The notes beneath the pieces were generated by a model. It was given only the letters and a program-made list of their open reading frames with translations, had not been told where the DNA came from and did not search any database. 64,000 bases of DNA from an uncultured Collinsella sp. (GTDB lineage Bacteria; Actinomycetota; Coriobacteriia; Coriobacteriales; Coriobacteriaceae): contig UQID01000002.1 of the NCBI GenBank assembly GCA_900541045.1, positions 1-64,000 of the forward strand, written 5' to 3'. Position numbers and translations under genes: made by a program. The number at the start of each line of letters is the position of its first letter. Position 1 is the first letter of the stretch. This document shows, piece by piece, positions 35,055-48,812 of the stretch.

Positions 35055-36446
35055 ATGGCATATGACGATAGGGAGACGGGGCTGACGGTCGAGGACCGTG
35101 GCTCTAAGTTGGGTCTCCCCCAAAACCAAGATGCAGAGGCCAACGTACTGGCCGCTATGCTGCTATCGCCCGAGGTGGTCGAAGAGGCCCAAGTCGAGCT
35201 GCAGCCCGATGACTTCTACCGGCCCATTCATAAGACCATCTATACCGCGATGGTCGATATGTATAACAGTCGTATCCCCATTGACTCTATCTCGCTGATC
35301 GATTACCTGCGAAGCATCAACAAGCTCGATGCCGTGGGCGGCGAGGCGTACATTTTGGAGCTGATGGGACAGACTCTGTCGCTCGTTAACTGGCAGCACC
35401 ATGCCGCCATCGTTCGTCGCGATTCGATGCTGCGTGAGCTGATCGGCGCCACCAACGAGATCAACGCGCTGGCATATAACGCCCCCACCGACACCAAAGA
35501 GGTTGTCGAGCTGGCCGAGAGCAAGCTGCTCAAGGTCACGGCACGCGAGGTCAAGTCGAGCTACAAGACGCTGACCGAGTTTATGGTCGAGGCCTATAAC
35601 GAGGCCGAGGAAGTGTGCCAGGCCGGTGGTCAGGCGGCGGGCGTGCCCACGGGCTTCCCGTCGCTCGACCGCATGCTCATGGGCTTCCGCGAGGGTCAGC
35701 TCATCATTATCGGCGCCCGTCCTGCTGTAGGTAAGACGTCGTTCGCTCTGAACCTGGCGCTCAACGCCGCCGCTGCGGGCTATACCGTCGGCTTCTTCTC
35801 GCTGGAGATGTCGGGCAAGGAAATTGCCCAGCGTCTGATTTGTGCCTACGCAATGATTTCGATCAGTGACTTCCGCATGGGCCGTATTAGCCCCGAGCAG
35901 TGGGCCAATATCAACGAGGCTACGCAGACCTTGTCCAAGCTCGATATTCTGATTGACGATACGCCCGGTACCACAGTGACCGAGATTCGCGCCAAGAGCC
36001 GCCGTATGCTCCATAACAAGGAGAAGGCAATCATCATCCTGGACTACCTGCAGCTGGTGAGTCCTCCGCCGGGACGCCGCTCCGAGAGCCGTACCGTCGA
36101 GGTTTCGGAGATGTCGCGTGGTCTTAAGATCATGGCCAAGGAGCTCAAGATCCCGCTCATCGCGCTGTCGCAGCTGTCGCGTCAGGTCGAATCCCGTACC
36201 GGCAAGCGCCCGCAGCTTTCCGACCTTCGTGAATCGGGCTCCATCGAGCAGGACGCCGATATCGTTATGTTCTTGGACCGCTCCGCCGACGAGGCCGAAG
36301 CCTCGCGCGACGATCGACCCGACGAGGGCGTTACGCGTATCGTCGTGGCCAAGAACCGTTCGGGCCCGATCGGCGACGTCGACCTGATGTTCCTGCCGGC
36401 ATCCACCAAGTTCTATGAGCTTGATGGGGCACATGCCGAGGAGTAG
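35055..36446 (+). CDS. dnaB: Replicative DNA helicase DnaB
   Basis: A 463-residue hexameric helicase. The N-terminal domain LPQNQDAEANVLAAMLLSPEVVEEA leads into the RecA-like motor with Walker A GARPAVGKTSFALNLA (about residues 219-234), Walker B IIILDYLQLVSP, and LRESGSIEQDADIVMFLDR. I chose the ATG at 35055, with GAGGA five bases upstream, over one 12 bases earlier. No intein or insertion is seen. DciA from the dnaA cluster is the probable loader. Confidence 0.96.
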   Translation: MAYDDRETGLTVEDRGSKLGLPQNQDAEANVLAAMLLSPEVVEEAQVELQPDDFYRPIHKTIYTAMVDMYNSRIPIDSISLIDYLRSINKLDAVGGEAYILELMGQTLSLVNWQHHAAIVRRDSMLRELIGATNEINALAYNAPTDTKEVVELAESKLLKVTAREVKSSYKTLTEFMVEAYNEAEEVCQAGGQAAGVPTGFPSLDRMLMGFREGQLIIIGARPAVGKTSFALNLALNAAAAGYTVGFFSLEMSGKEIAQRLICAYAMISISDFRMGRISPEQWANINEATQTLSKLDILIDDTPGTTVTEIRAKSRRMLHNKEKAIIILDYLQLVSPPPGRRSESRTVEVSEMSRGLKIMAKELKIPLIALSQLSRQVESRTGKRPQLSDLRESGSIEQDADIVMFLDRSADEAEASRDDRPDEGVTRIVVAKNRSGPIGDVDLMFLPASTKFYELDGAHAEE

Positions 36447-36539
36447 GACCGGCGCCCGTTGCACGGGTATACTGGGAATGTTGTGTGCTTCTGCGTGCCG
36501 GCGTGGCGCGTAGACAGTCCATGAATGTAAGGAGTAAAC

Positions 36540-37826
<1,287 letters not shown>

Positions 37827-37848
37827 TCGGGACTATTTGGTTATTGCG

Positions 37849-37890
37849 ATATACCCCTTTGCAGCCCGGACGGGCGGCCGAGGGGTATAT
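37849..37890 (+). terminator. Hairpin after purA
   Basis: ATATACCCCT pairs with AGGGGTATAT, and the loop contains GCCCGGACGGGC. The T-run is short (TTTG), so termination may be partial and purD may be read through. Confidence 0.55.
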
Positions 37891-37945
37891 TTGCTTGCAA
37901 AGGGCTCGCGCGGAGCGGGCCGTTCATCCATAGAGGAGGCACCCT

Positions 37946-39249
<1,304 letters not shown>

Positions 39250-39270
39250 AATCCGAGAGGAATGAGACGG

Positions 39271-39966
39271 ATGGACGAGAAGAACGAAGAGCTCGTGGAC
39301 GCGCAGGTCGTCGAAGAGGACAGCCGCATGTATGGGCACGCCGAGGGCGAGCCTGGTGGCGAGGTCGCTGACGAGCCGGCACTGGTGCTGGGCGACGACG
39401 ACCCGCACGATGCCGAGCTGCACGAGAAGATTCTTTCGGAGGAGTGCGCCTGGAAGGGCAAGATCCTCGACGTCCACCGTCTTGAGGTTGAGCTGCCCAA
39501 CGGTCGCCACAGCGCCCGCGATATCGTTCGCCATCCGGGTGCGGCGGCCGTTGTGGCACTGACCGAGAGCGGCAAGATCGTACTGGTGCGTCAGTACCGC
39601 ACCGCCATCGACCGCGTGACGGTCGAGATTCCCGCCGGCAAGCTCGATCCAGGCGAGGACCCGCTCGATTGCGCCAAGCGCGAACTGCATGAGGAGACGG
39701 GCTTTAGGGCTGGTCGTATTCGCTTTTTGACGTCGATTGTCACGTCCTGCGGTTTTTGCGATGAGATTATTCATATCTACCTGGCCACCAAGCTCGAGTT
39801 CGACGCGCCCAACCCCGATGATGACGAGTTTGTCAACGTGGACCTGGTGCCGCTGCACGAGCTGATCGACGCCGTACTCGACGGCAAAATCGAAGACGCC
39901 AAGACCGTCGTAGGCGCCTTGGCCTGCGATAGCATCGCGCACCGACTAGGCGGGGCCGAGCTTTAA
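39271..39966 (+). CDS. Nudix hydrolase, ADP-ribose pyrophosphatase type
   Basis: A 231-residue protein. The Nudix box lies in GKLDPGEDPLDCAKRELHEETGF with all consensus residues (G...REL.EE.G). The flanking VVALTESGKIVLVRQYRTAIDRVTVEIPAG and FCDEIIHIYLATKLEF fit the ADP-ribose pyrophosphatase subgroup. About 60 N-terminal residues are very acidic and not part of the fold. The ATG at 39271 has AGAGGA nine bases upstream; an earlier ATG lies too close to it. It follows purD by 21 bases and probably shares its mRNA. Confidence 0.88.
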   Translation: MDEKNEELVDAQVVEEDSRMYGHAEGEPGGEVADEPALVLGDDDPHDAELHEKILSEECAWKGKILDVHRLEVELPNGRHSARDIVRHPGAAAVVALTESGKIVLVRQYRTAIDRVTVEIPAGKLDPGEDPLDCAKRELHEETGFRAGRIRFLTSIVTSCGFCDEIIHIYLATKLEFDAPNPDDDEFVNVDLVPLHELIDAVLDGKIEDAKTVVGALACDSIAHRLGGAEL

Positions 39967-40005
39967 CGAGCGGGAATGATCCCGCAGGTTTGTGTAAGTT
40001 AGCGA

Positions 40006-40103
40006 AAGTGCTCCATTTGAGACAAGGTGGCCTAAAAGAGGAGGGAAGCGTATGGATATACGCGACCGACGATTGAAGGCCAGATTGTCCAAATGGAGCA
40101 CTT
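40006..40103 (+). promoter_or_regulatory. Long structured leader before the ABC transporter gene
   Basis: AAGTGCTCCATTT (40006-40018) pairs with AAATGGAGCACTT (40091-40103). Inside it GACAA pairs with TTGTC and GGCCT with AGGCC, giving an interrupted stem of about 23 pairs. The 43-base apex holds a strong ribosome-binding site (AGAGGAGG) and an ATG at 40052 within GCGTATGGATATACGC. That ATG is in frame with the transporter. The element may control translation or may be a dispersed repeat. Confidence 0.65.
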
Positions 40104-40150
40104 GCAGCGTCGAGACGAAACGCGGTTTGGTAAAACCGCGTAAGGTGATT

Positions 40151-41923
40151 ATGCTGAAGAGGTTTCTTTCGTATTACGAGCCCCAGATGGGGCTTTTTGT
40201 TGCTGATACTGTTTGTGCTCTGGTGCTTGCCGCCATTGACCTGGCGTTCCCCATTATCCTGCGCAATTTGACCGGTGGGCTGTTTACTCAGGGTCAGGCT
40301 GCCATTATGCAGGCGCTCGGTATGATCGCGGTGGGGCTGGTGCTGATGTATGCCGTTCGCTGCGCCTGCCGCTATTTTGTGAGCTATTGGGGTCACGTGA
40401 TGGGCGCGCGTATGGAGTCCAAAATGCGCGAGGACCTGTTCGACCAGTATGAGCGCTTTAGCTTTGCGTACTTCGACCGCAACAGCTCGGGCGACATGAT
40501 GAGCCGCGTGGTCAACGACCTGTTCGATATCTGCGAGGCGGCGCATCACGTACCCGAGTGGATTATCATCTGCGGCATCGAGATCGTCGGCTCGTTTGTG
40601 ATCCTCTTTACCATCGCCCCGGTGCTGGCGCTCGCCATGGCTGTGGTGACGGCAGCGTTTGCAGTCATCATGTTTTGGCAGAACATGCGCATGCGCGAGG
40701 TCTTTAGCGACAACCGCAAAAAAATCAGCGGCATCAATGCGCAGCTGCAGGATTCGCTGGCGGGCATGCGTGTGGTCAAGAGCTTTGCCAATGAGGAGAC
40801 CGAACGCTTCAAGTTCCGCGCCTCAAACAATCGCTATCTTTCGTCCAAGGAGAACATGTATCACGCCATGGGCGTCTATACCGCGACGTATGGCCTGCTC
40901 TCGGGTGTGCTCTATGTGATCGTGGTGCTGCTGGGCGGCTGGCTGGTCGCCCAGGGACAGCTGCAGGCGGTCGATATGGCGACCTTTGCACTCTATATTT
41001 CGCTGTTCTGCACGCCGCTCGAGACACTCGTCAATTCGGCCGAAACGTATCAGAAGGCTATCGCCGGCTTTAAGCGTATGGACGAGGTGCTCTCGACCGC
41101 GCCGGATATCCAGGACAAGCCGGGCGCCACGGATCTGCAGGTGACTGCCGGCGCCGTGGAGTATCACGACGTGTGCTTTAACTACGAGGATGTTGAGCTG
41201 GGCGAGGGCGATGCCGACGAGCGTCCCGTTATCGACCATATGGACCTGTCCATCAAGCCCGGGCAGACCATCGCTTTGGTTGGCCCCTCGGGCGGCGGCA
41301 AGTCCACGACCTGTTCGCTGCTGCCGCGCTTTTATGACGTGGCTACCGGATCCATTAGCATCGACGGCCAGGACGTGCGCGATGTGACGCAGCAGAGCCT
41401 GCGCCGCGCCATCGGCCTGGTGCAGCAGGATGTCTATCTGTTTGACGGTACGATTGGCGAGAACATCGCCTACGGCAAGCCGGGCGCTACAGCGGAAGAG
41501 ATCGCCGAGGCCGCCCGTCGCGCCAACATCGATGCCTTTATCGAGTCGCTTCCACAGAGCTACGACACCGTGGTGGGCGAGCGTGGCAGCCGTCTTTCGG
41601 GCGGACAGAAGCAGCGCGTTGCCATCGCGCGCGTGTTTCTCAAGAATCCCAAAATCTTGATCTTGGACGAGGCGACGAGTGCTTTGGATAACGAGAGCGA
41701 GGAAGCGGTGCAGGAGTCACTCGAAGAACTGGCGCGCGGCCGCACCACGATTATCATCGCCCACCGTCTTTCGACCATTAAGCATGCCGATGAGATTGCG
41801 ACCGTTGAGCATGGTCGCGTTGTGGAGCGTGGCACGCACGAGGAGCTTCTCGCCCGTGGCGGCACCTATGCCCGTTACTATCGAATGCAGTTCGAAGGTG
41901 CGCGTGCGCATGAGCTCGACTGA
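40151..41923 (+). CDS. ABC transporter, exporter half-subunit (membrane plus ATPase)
   Basis: A 590-residue type IV ABC exporter half. Six membrane segments span about residues 15-300, starting MLKRFLSYYEPQMGLFVADTV. The ATPase has Walker A GPSGGGKSTT, Q-loop, signature LSGGQKQR, Walker B ILILDEATSALD and H-loop IIAHRL. It probably works as a homodimer, exporting lipids, peptides or drugs; the substrate cannot be told. AAGGTG precedes this ATG. An in-frame ATG at 40052 with a better ribosome-binding site would add 33 basic residues not usual for the family. Confidence 0.92.
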   Translation: MLKRFLSYYEPQMGLFVADTVCALVLAAIDLAFPIILRNLTGGLFTQGQAAIMQALGMIAVGLVLMYAVRCACRYFVSYWGHVMGARMESKMREDLFDQYERFSFAYFDRNSSGDMMSRVVNDLFDICEAAHHVPEWIIICGIEIVGSFVILFTIAPVLALAMAVVTAAFAVIMFWQNMRMREVFSDNRKKISGINAQLQDSLAGMRVVKSFANEETERFKFRASNNRYLSSKENMYHAMGVYTATYGLLSGVLYVIVVLLGGWLVAQGQLQAVDMATFALYISLFCTPLETLVNSAETYQKAIAGFKRMDEVLSTAPDIQDKPGATDLQVTAGAVEYHDVCFNYEDVELGEGDADERPVIDHMDLSIKPGQTIALVGPSGGGKSTTCSLLPRFYDVATGSISIDGQDVRDVTQQSLRRAIGLVQQDVYLFDGTIGENIAYGKPGATAEEIAEAARRANIDAFIESLPQSYDTVVGERGSRLSGGQKQRVAIARVFLKNPKILILDEATSALDNESEEAVQESLEELARGRTTIIIAHRLSTIKHADEIATVEHGRVVERGTHEELLARGGTYARYYRMQFEGARAHELD

Positions 41924-41942
41924 TTGATATGACAGGAAGTTT

Positions 41943-42908
41943 ATGGCTGACAAGAACCCTTTGACTCCGGAAGAAGTGACGGAGTTATTCTCCGAAATCG
42001 ATGCATCCGGTGTCTTGGATCCCACGCTTGCCAAAAAGCGCACCGAGCGCATGCGCGAGAAGGAGGCGGCGGCCAAGCGCGGTGACAAAGCGGCGCTAGC
42101 GCAGCTGCGCAGCGAGGACCGCGCGAGCCAGGCAAAACATATCGACCCGCTGTCCGAGGACGATCCTTCGGGCTCGCAGGTGAGCCATACCATTACGAAG
42201 ACCGCGATGGCCGTGGTCATCGGTATTTTGGTGCTGATCGTGGGCATGCAGATCGGCTACGGTGTGATGCGTCGTCTGAATACCGCCAACCTGTCCGAGA
42301 GCGTTTCGGTCGATACCGTTTCGACGGCGCTGAAGGGCGGCCTTGAATGGGGCAACGGCTTTACGCAGTTCCCGCTCGACTTTACCGTCGATGAAGCCGA
42401 TGAGCGTACGGGCACGGTCGAGGTGACGGTGTTGGACACATCGTCTGCCAACGAGCTCGAGCTGCTGTCCAACGGGCAGATCCAGGCCGCGGCACTTGCG
42501 ACCAACGCGCTGCTCAACGATAAGATTGACCGCGTGGTGTACAACGTGCACGCCTATATCGACGAGGATAGCAACATTCAGCACGATTCCTTCTTTGGCA
42601 TGTTTCCCGCCCACGGCCACCAGAGCGCCATCCTGACGTTCGTATGGACCAAGAGCTCATCCAACGCCACGAATATCGACTGGAAGATGCGCATCGTGAG
42701 TATGGATGACACCATCGCCGAGCGCATTCAGAAGCAGGCGAACTCGGTGTCGTCGTTGATTGAGGACCCGGTGGTGAGCCAGACCAAGATTGACGAGGAA
42801 AAGGCCGAACGTGACCTGGAGCATCGTCTGCATGGCCGCGAGATTTTCCGCGGCGGCAAGTCCGATCGCTCACCGTCCGAACTGCTGGAGCAGGACAAGA
42901 AAAAATAA
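41943..42908 (+). CDS. Single-pass membrane protein of unknown function
   Basis: A 321-residue protein 19 bases after the ABC exporter. Residues 1-80 are charged and cytosolic (LTPEEVTELFSEIDASGVLDPTL, KKRTERMREKEAAAKR). One membrane helix lies near residues 85-107 (TAMAVVIGILVLIVGMQIGYG). The outer domain of about 190 residues includes VDTVSTALKGGLEWGNGFTQFPLDFTVDEADERTGTVEVTVLDT and a lysine-rich end. No family was recognised. Spacing suggests it belongs with the exporter. Confidence 0.75.
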   Translation: MADKNPLTPEEVTELFSEIDASGVLDPTLAKKRTERMREKEAAAKRGDKAALAQLRSEDRASQAKHIDPLSEDDPSGSQVSHTITKTAMAVVIGILVLIVGMQIGYGVMRRLNTANLSESVSVDTVSTALKGGLEWGNGFTQFPLDFTVDEADERTGTVEVTVLDTSSANELELLSNGQIQAAALATNALLNDKIDRVVYNVHAYIDEDSNIQHDSFFGMFPAHGHQSAILTFVWTKSSSNATNIDWKMRIVSMDDTIAERIQKQANSVSSLIEDPVVSQTKIDEEKAERDLEHRLHGREIFRGGKSDRSPSELLEQDKKK

Positions 42909-42914
42909 GACGCC

Positions 42915-42956
42915 ATCATCCCGCGTGAGCCAAGTGACCACGCGGGATGATTTTTC
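42915..42956 (+). terminator. Terminator after the exporter operon
   Basis: ATCATCCCGCGTG pairs perfectly with CACGCGGGATGAT, followed by five T. Confidence 0.92.
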
Positions 42957-43087
42957 TGGGACGGGGATTCAAAAATCACTATGCATAGAAAGTCATAATT
43001 ATCATTTCGTAAACATTTCAATGAAATTAACGCCATGAGGCATACTTGCGGTTACAATACCGCGAGGCCTAACTACACACCTTTAAG

Positions 43088-43105
43088 CCGGTCCTGTGAG
43101 ACCGG
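43088..43105 (+). promoter_or_regulatory. PyrR-type RNA hairpin at the carA ribosome-binding site
   Basis: CCGGTC and GACCGG close the six-base loop CTGTGA, which fits the CNGNGA loop of PyrR binding elements. The AAAGGAG ribosome-binding site starts two bases after the stem and the ATG lies at 43117. This position suggests PyrR, bound with UMP, would block translation start rather than cause attenuation. Confidence 0.75.
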
Positions 43106-43116
43106 AAAGGAGAATT

Positions 43117-44556
43117 ATGGCGAACAACCATACCGCGGGCGCTGCCGCCCGCACCTTCGCGCCCAGCGAGCTTTGCCAGCGCATGCTGGCCAAAACCAGC
43201 AAGGGCACCTGCGGTCCCTGCATCCTGTATCTTGAGGATGGGACCATTTTTTATGGACGTGCATGCGGCGCCGCGGGCACCGCGACCGGCGAAGTCTGCT
43301 TCAACACCTCGCTCGAGGGCTACTTTGAGGTCATGACCGACCCGAGTTATGCCGGCCAAATCGTAACCATGACCTATCCGCAGATCGGCAACTACGGTAT
43401 CGACGAGACCGACGTCCAGTCGGCCTTCCCCGGCGACGACGTGCGCCCTGCGAGCGCTCCGGCTATGCGCGGCATGATCGTTCGCGACATGTGCGCCACG
43501 CCTTCTAACTGGCGCTCGGCCGTCAGCGTGCCGGAGTACCTGCGCGCTCACGGCATCGTCGCTATCGAGGGTGTCGACACCCGCGCTCTGGTGCGCCATC
43601 TGCGCGACAATGGTTCCAAGATGGGCATTATCTCGACCGAGATCTTCGACGTCGACGAGCTTGCCGAGCGTCTGGCCGCAGCGCCCACGCTGGTAGGCGA
43701 GAACCTGGTGAAGACCGTAAGTTGCCCCGCGCCTCACGAGTTTGTGGCCGCCGACCTGCCTGCCACGCATGACTTTGCACTTGCGGTTGCCGCTCCTGCC
43801 CGTCACAAAGTGGTCGCCTACGACTGCGGCGTCAAGCGCGGCATTCTGGAGGGCCTCGTCCGCGCCGGCTGCGACCTTACTGTCGTGCCGTGGGATACGC
43901 CTGCCCAGCAGGTGCTCGACATGAATCCCGATGGCGTCTTTTTGTCCAACGGCCCCGGCGACCCCGATGCCGTGGTGGAGACCTACGAGCAGGTGCAGCA
44001 GCTGATCGGCAAGGTGCCGGTCTTTGGTATTTGCCTTGGTCACCAGATGATCAGCCTGGCCTGCGGCGCCCAGATGGAAAAGCTTAAGTTCGGTCACCGC
44101 GGTGGCAACCAGCCGGTCATGAACCTGGTAAGCCGTCGCGTGGAGATTACCGCACAAAACCATGGCTTTGGCCTGCTGTTCCCCAGCTTGGGCAAGCTTG
44201 TCCCCGAGCTTTCCGGCGGCGAGACCGAGCATGCGGCCGATGGAGATCTGCGCGTCTGGGTGCGCCGCGGCATCGCGCCGGTCGTGATGAACGAGCGCTT
44301 TGGCCGCATTCGCCTAACACATGTGAACCTCAACGACGGCACCGCCGAGGGCATCCAGCTGCTCGACGCCCCGTGCTTCTCGGTCCAGTATCACCCCGAG
44401 GCCTCGCCTGGCCCCACCGATGCCCACTATCTCTTTACCGCCTTTACGCGACTCATGGACGGCGAGGAGAACTACCTGGACATCGACACCGCGAAGGACC
44501 GCCTGGCTGGCTGGAATTTCGCCGAGACCGCCGCGACCGAGACCGAGGAGAACTAA
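43117..44556 (+). CDS. carA: Carbamoyl-phosphate synthase small subunit
   Basis: A 479-residue glutaminase subunit that hands ammonia to CarB. The N-terminal CPSase domain has YLEDGTIFYGRACGA, GEVCFNTSLEGYFEVMTDPSYAGQIVTMTYPQIGNYG. The class I amidotransferase domain has GICLGHQM (nucleophile Cys), NHGFG and VQYHPEASPGPTDA (His and Glu). It is longer than the about 380-residue norm, with extra residues at both ends and near the C-terminal domain. The stop is followed one base later by the carB ATG. Confidence 0.95.
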   Translation: MANNHTAGAAARTFAPSELCQRMLAKTSKGTCGPCILYLEDGTIFYGRACGAAGTATGEVCFNTSLEGYFEVMTDPSYAGQIVTMTYPQIGNYGIDETDVQSAFPGDDVRPASAPAMRGMIVRDMCATPSNWRSAVSVPEYLRAHGIVAIEGVDTRALVRHLRDNGSKMGIISTEIFDVDELAERLAAAPTLVGENLVKTVSCPAPHEFVAADLPATHDFALAVAAPARHKVVAYDCGVKRGILEGLVRAGCDLTVVPWDTPAQQVLDMNPDGVFLSNGPGDPDAVVETYEQVQQLIGKVPVFGICLGHQMISLACGAQMEKLKFGHRGGNQPVMNLVSRRVEITAQNHGFGLLFPSLGKLVPELSGGETEHAADGDLRVWVRRGIAPVVMNERFGRIRLTHVNLNDGTAEGIQLLDAPCFSVQYHPEASPGPTDAHYLFTAFTRLMDGEENYLDIDTAKDRLAGWNFAETAATETEEN

Positions 44557-44557
44557 C

Positions 44558-47872
<3,315 letters not shown>

Positions 47873-47887
47873 GACTCATCCCGTCGC

Positions 47888-47967
47888 CCGGGGCGGGATC
47901 GGACGCTTTCTCTCGGAAACTGGGCTTCGCGAAGTTTTCCGAGAGAAAGGTCCGCCTCCCGCCCCGG
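47888..47967. repeat. Long interrupted palindrome after carB
   Basis: CCGGGGCGGG (47888-47897) pairs with CCCGCCCCGG (47958-47967), and CTTTCTCTCGGAAA pairs with TTTCCGAGAGAAAG inside. The loop holds CTTCGCGAAG. Similar palindromes with TTCGCGAAG- or TTTGCGAAG-like centres occur near 48460 and 55370. Confidence 0.8.
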
Positions 47968-48041
47968 TCTGCGGTGACTCGGCTGCACCGTGTGCTGCCG
48001 AAGGGGCTTTGCGCGATGACTAGGGCTGAATAAAAAGTGAG

Positions 48042-48083
48042 CGTGGGCTCTGTCGTTCATTCGAACGACAGAGCCCACGTTTT
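48042..48083 (+). terminator. Terminator after carB, first
   Basis: A perfect 17-bp stem (48042-48058 and 48063-48079) with loop ATTC, followed by TTTT. Confidence 0.9.
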
Positions 48084-48090
48084 GTATGGG

Positions 48091-48127
48091 GTCTCTTGGC
48101 GAATTTTCATTCGCCAAGAGACTTTTT
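48091..48127 (+). terminator. Terminator after carB, second
   Basis: GTCTCTTGGCGAA pairs with TTCGCCAAGAGAC across TTTTCA and is followed by five T. Confidence 0.92.
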
Positions 48128-48149
48128 GCTATGGGGGAGACATGTCCCT

Positions 48150-48351
48150 GGACAGTTAGTTCAGATACGTATTTTTTTAAAGGCTGACGAAGGTCGATTT
48201 GGGGTCAAATGAGCCGTTTTTGGCCTTCTGGGCCGACAGAGGCGCTCGCTCAAGGGCGAGAATAGCCCATTATTGGGTCCAAAGTGGCTCCAAACCAATC
48301 CATTAATGCCAATTGGCACGGCCAAATAATACGTATCTGAACTAACTGTCC
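48150..48351. mobile_element. MITE-like element with 24-bp perfect terminal inverted repeats
   Basis: The ends at 48150-48173 and 48328-48351 are exact inverted copies of 24 bases (outer end GGACAGTTAGTTCAG). The 202-bp element carries no transposase and only short chance open frames. It contains further small inverted repeats such as CTCGCTCAAGGGCGAG. No target-site duplication is clear from the flanks. It looks like a non-autonomous element or its remnant. Confidence 0.8.
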
Positions 48352-48812
48352 ACCACCACCCTCCGTCAACCTTCCATTCCAACCAAAAACAGCCAAAGTA
48401 CGTCATGGTAATTCCCGGTGGGTCGCGGGGTGGCGGATACGACTTTCCCTCAGGATAATTCGCGAAGCCCGTTTTCCGAGGAAAGGTATTGGTTATGTAA
48501 TACCAGTTAAACAAGTAAAACTATGCTTAAGTGGTATCTGGCTGGAGAACCAATTGGTATGGTTGGTTAGACCCACTTCGCCATCTACGTTCATTTTTAT
48601 ACCGCTGGGAGAATTCCAAACTTAATTTGCGCAACTGCTCATGTATGCTGATTCATCCTTATAGGTGGCTATCTGGTTACTACCAGTTGACCCCTTGGTA
48701 ACGGGTGGGCCAATTGTACGGAATGTACCGAACACCCCCCCGTTGATGCGTTCGCCCATGCTGCGGGGCGCGCGTCCGCGACACTTCCGCATGTCGGAGG
48801 AAAGGAGTCCAG
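48352..48812. promoter_or_regulatory. AT-rich regulatory region upstream of the GH31 surface protein gene
   Basis: No gene is visible. 48399-48430 begins a repeat unit also found at 55303-55334. From about 48500 the base composition drops in GC and several ACCAG/CTGGT half-sites appear: ATACCAGTT near 48503, GGTATCTGG near 48533, ACCAATTGGT near 48551, and CTGGTTACTACCAG near 48674. They look like operator sites for a sugar-responsive regulator, but the regulator is not in the window. Confidence 0.5.

Noticed and set aside
48161..48514. Minus-strand open frame of 117 codons
   Set aside because: It runs across the MITE-like element and the repeat unit behind it, with low-complexity, Trp- and Pro-rich translation. 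Not credible as a gene.
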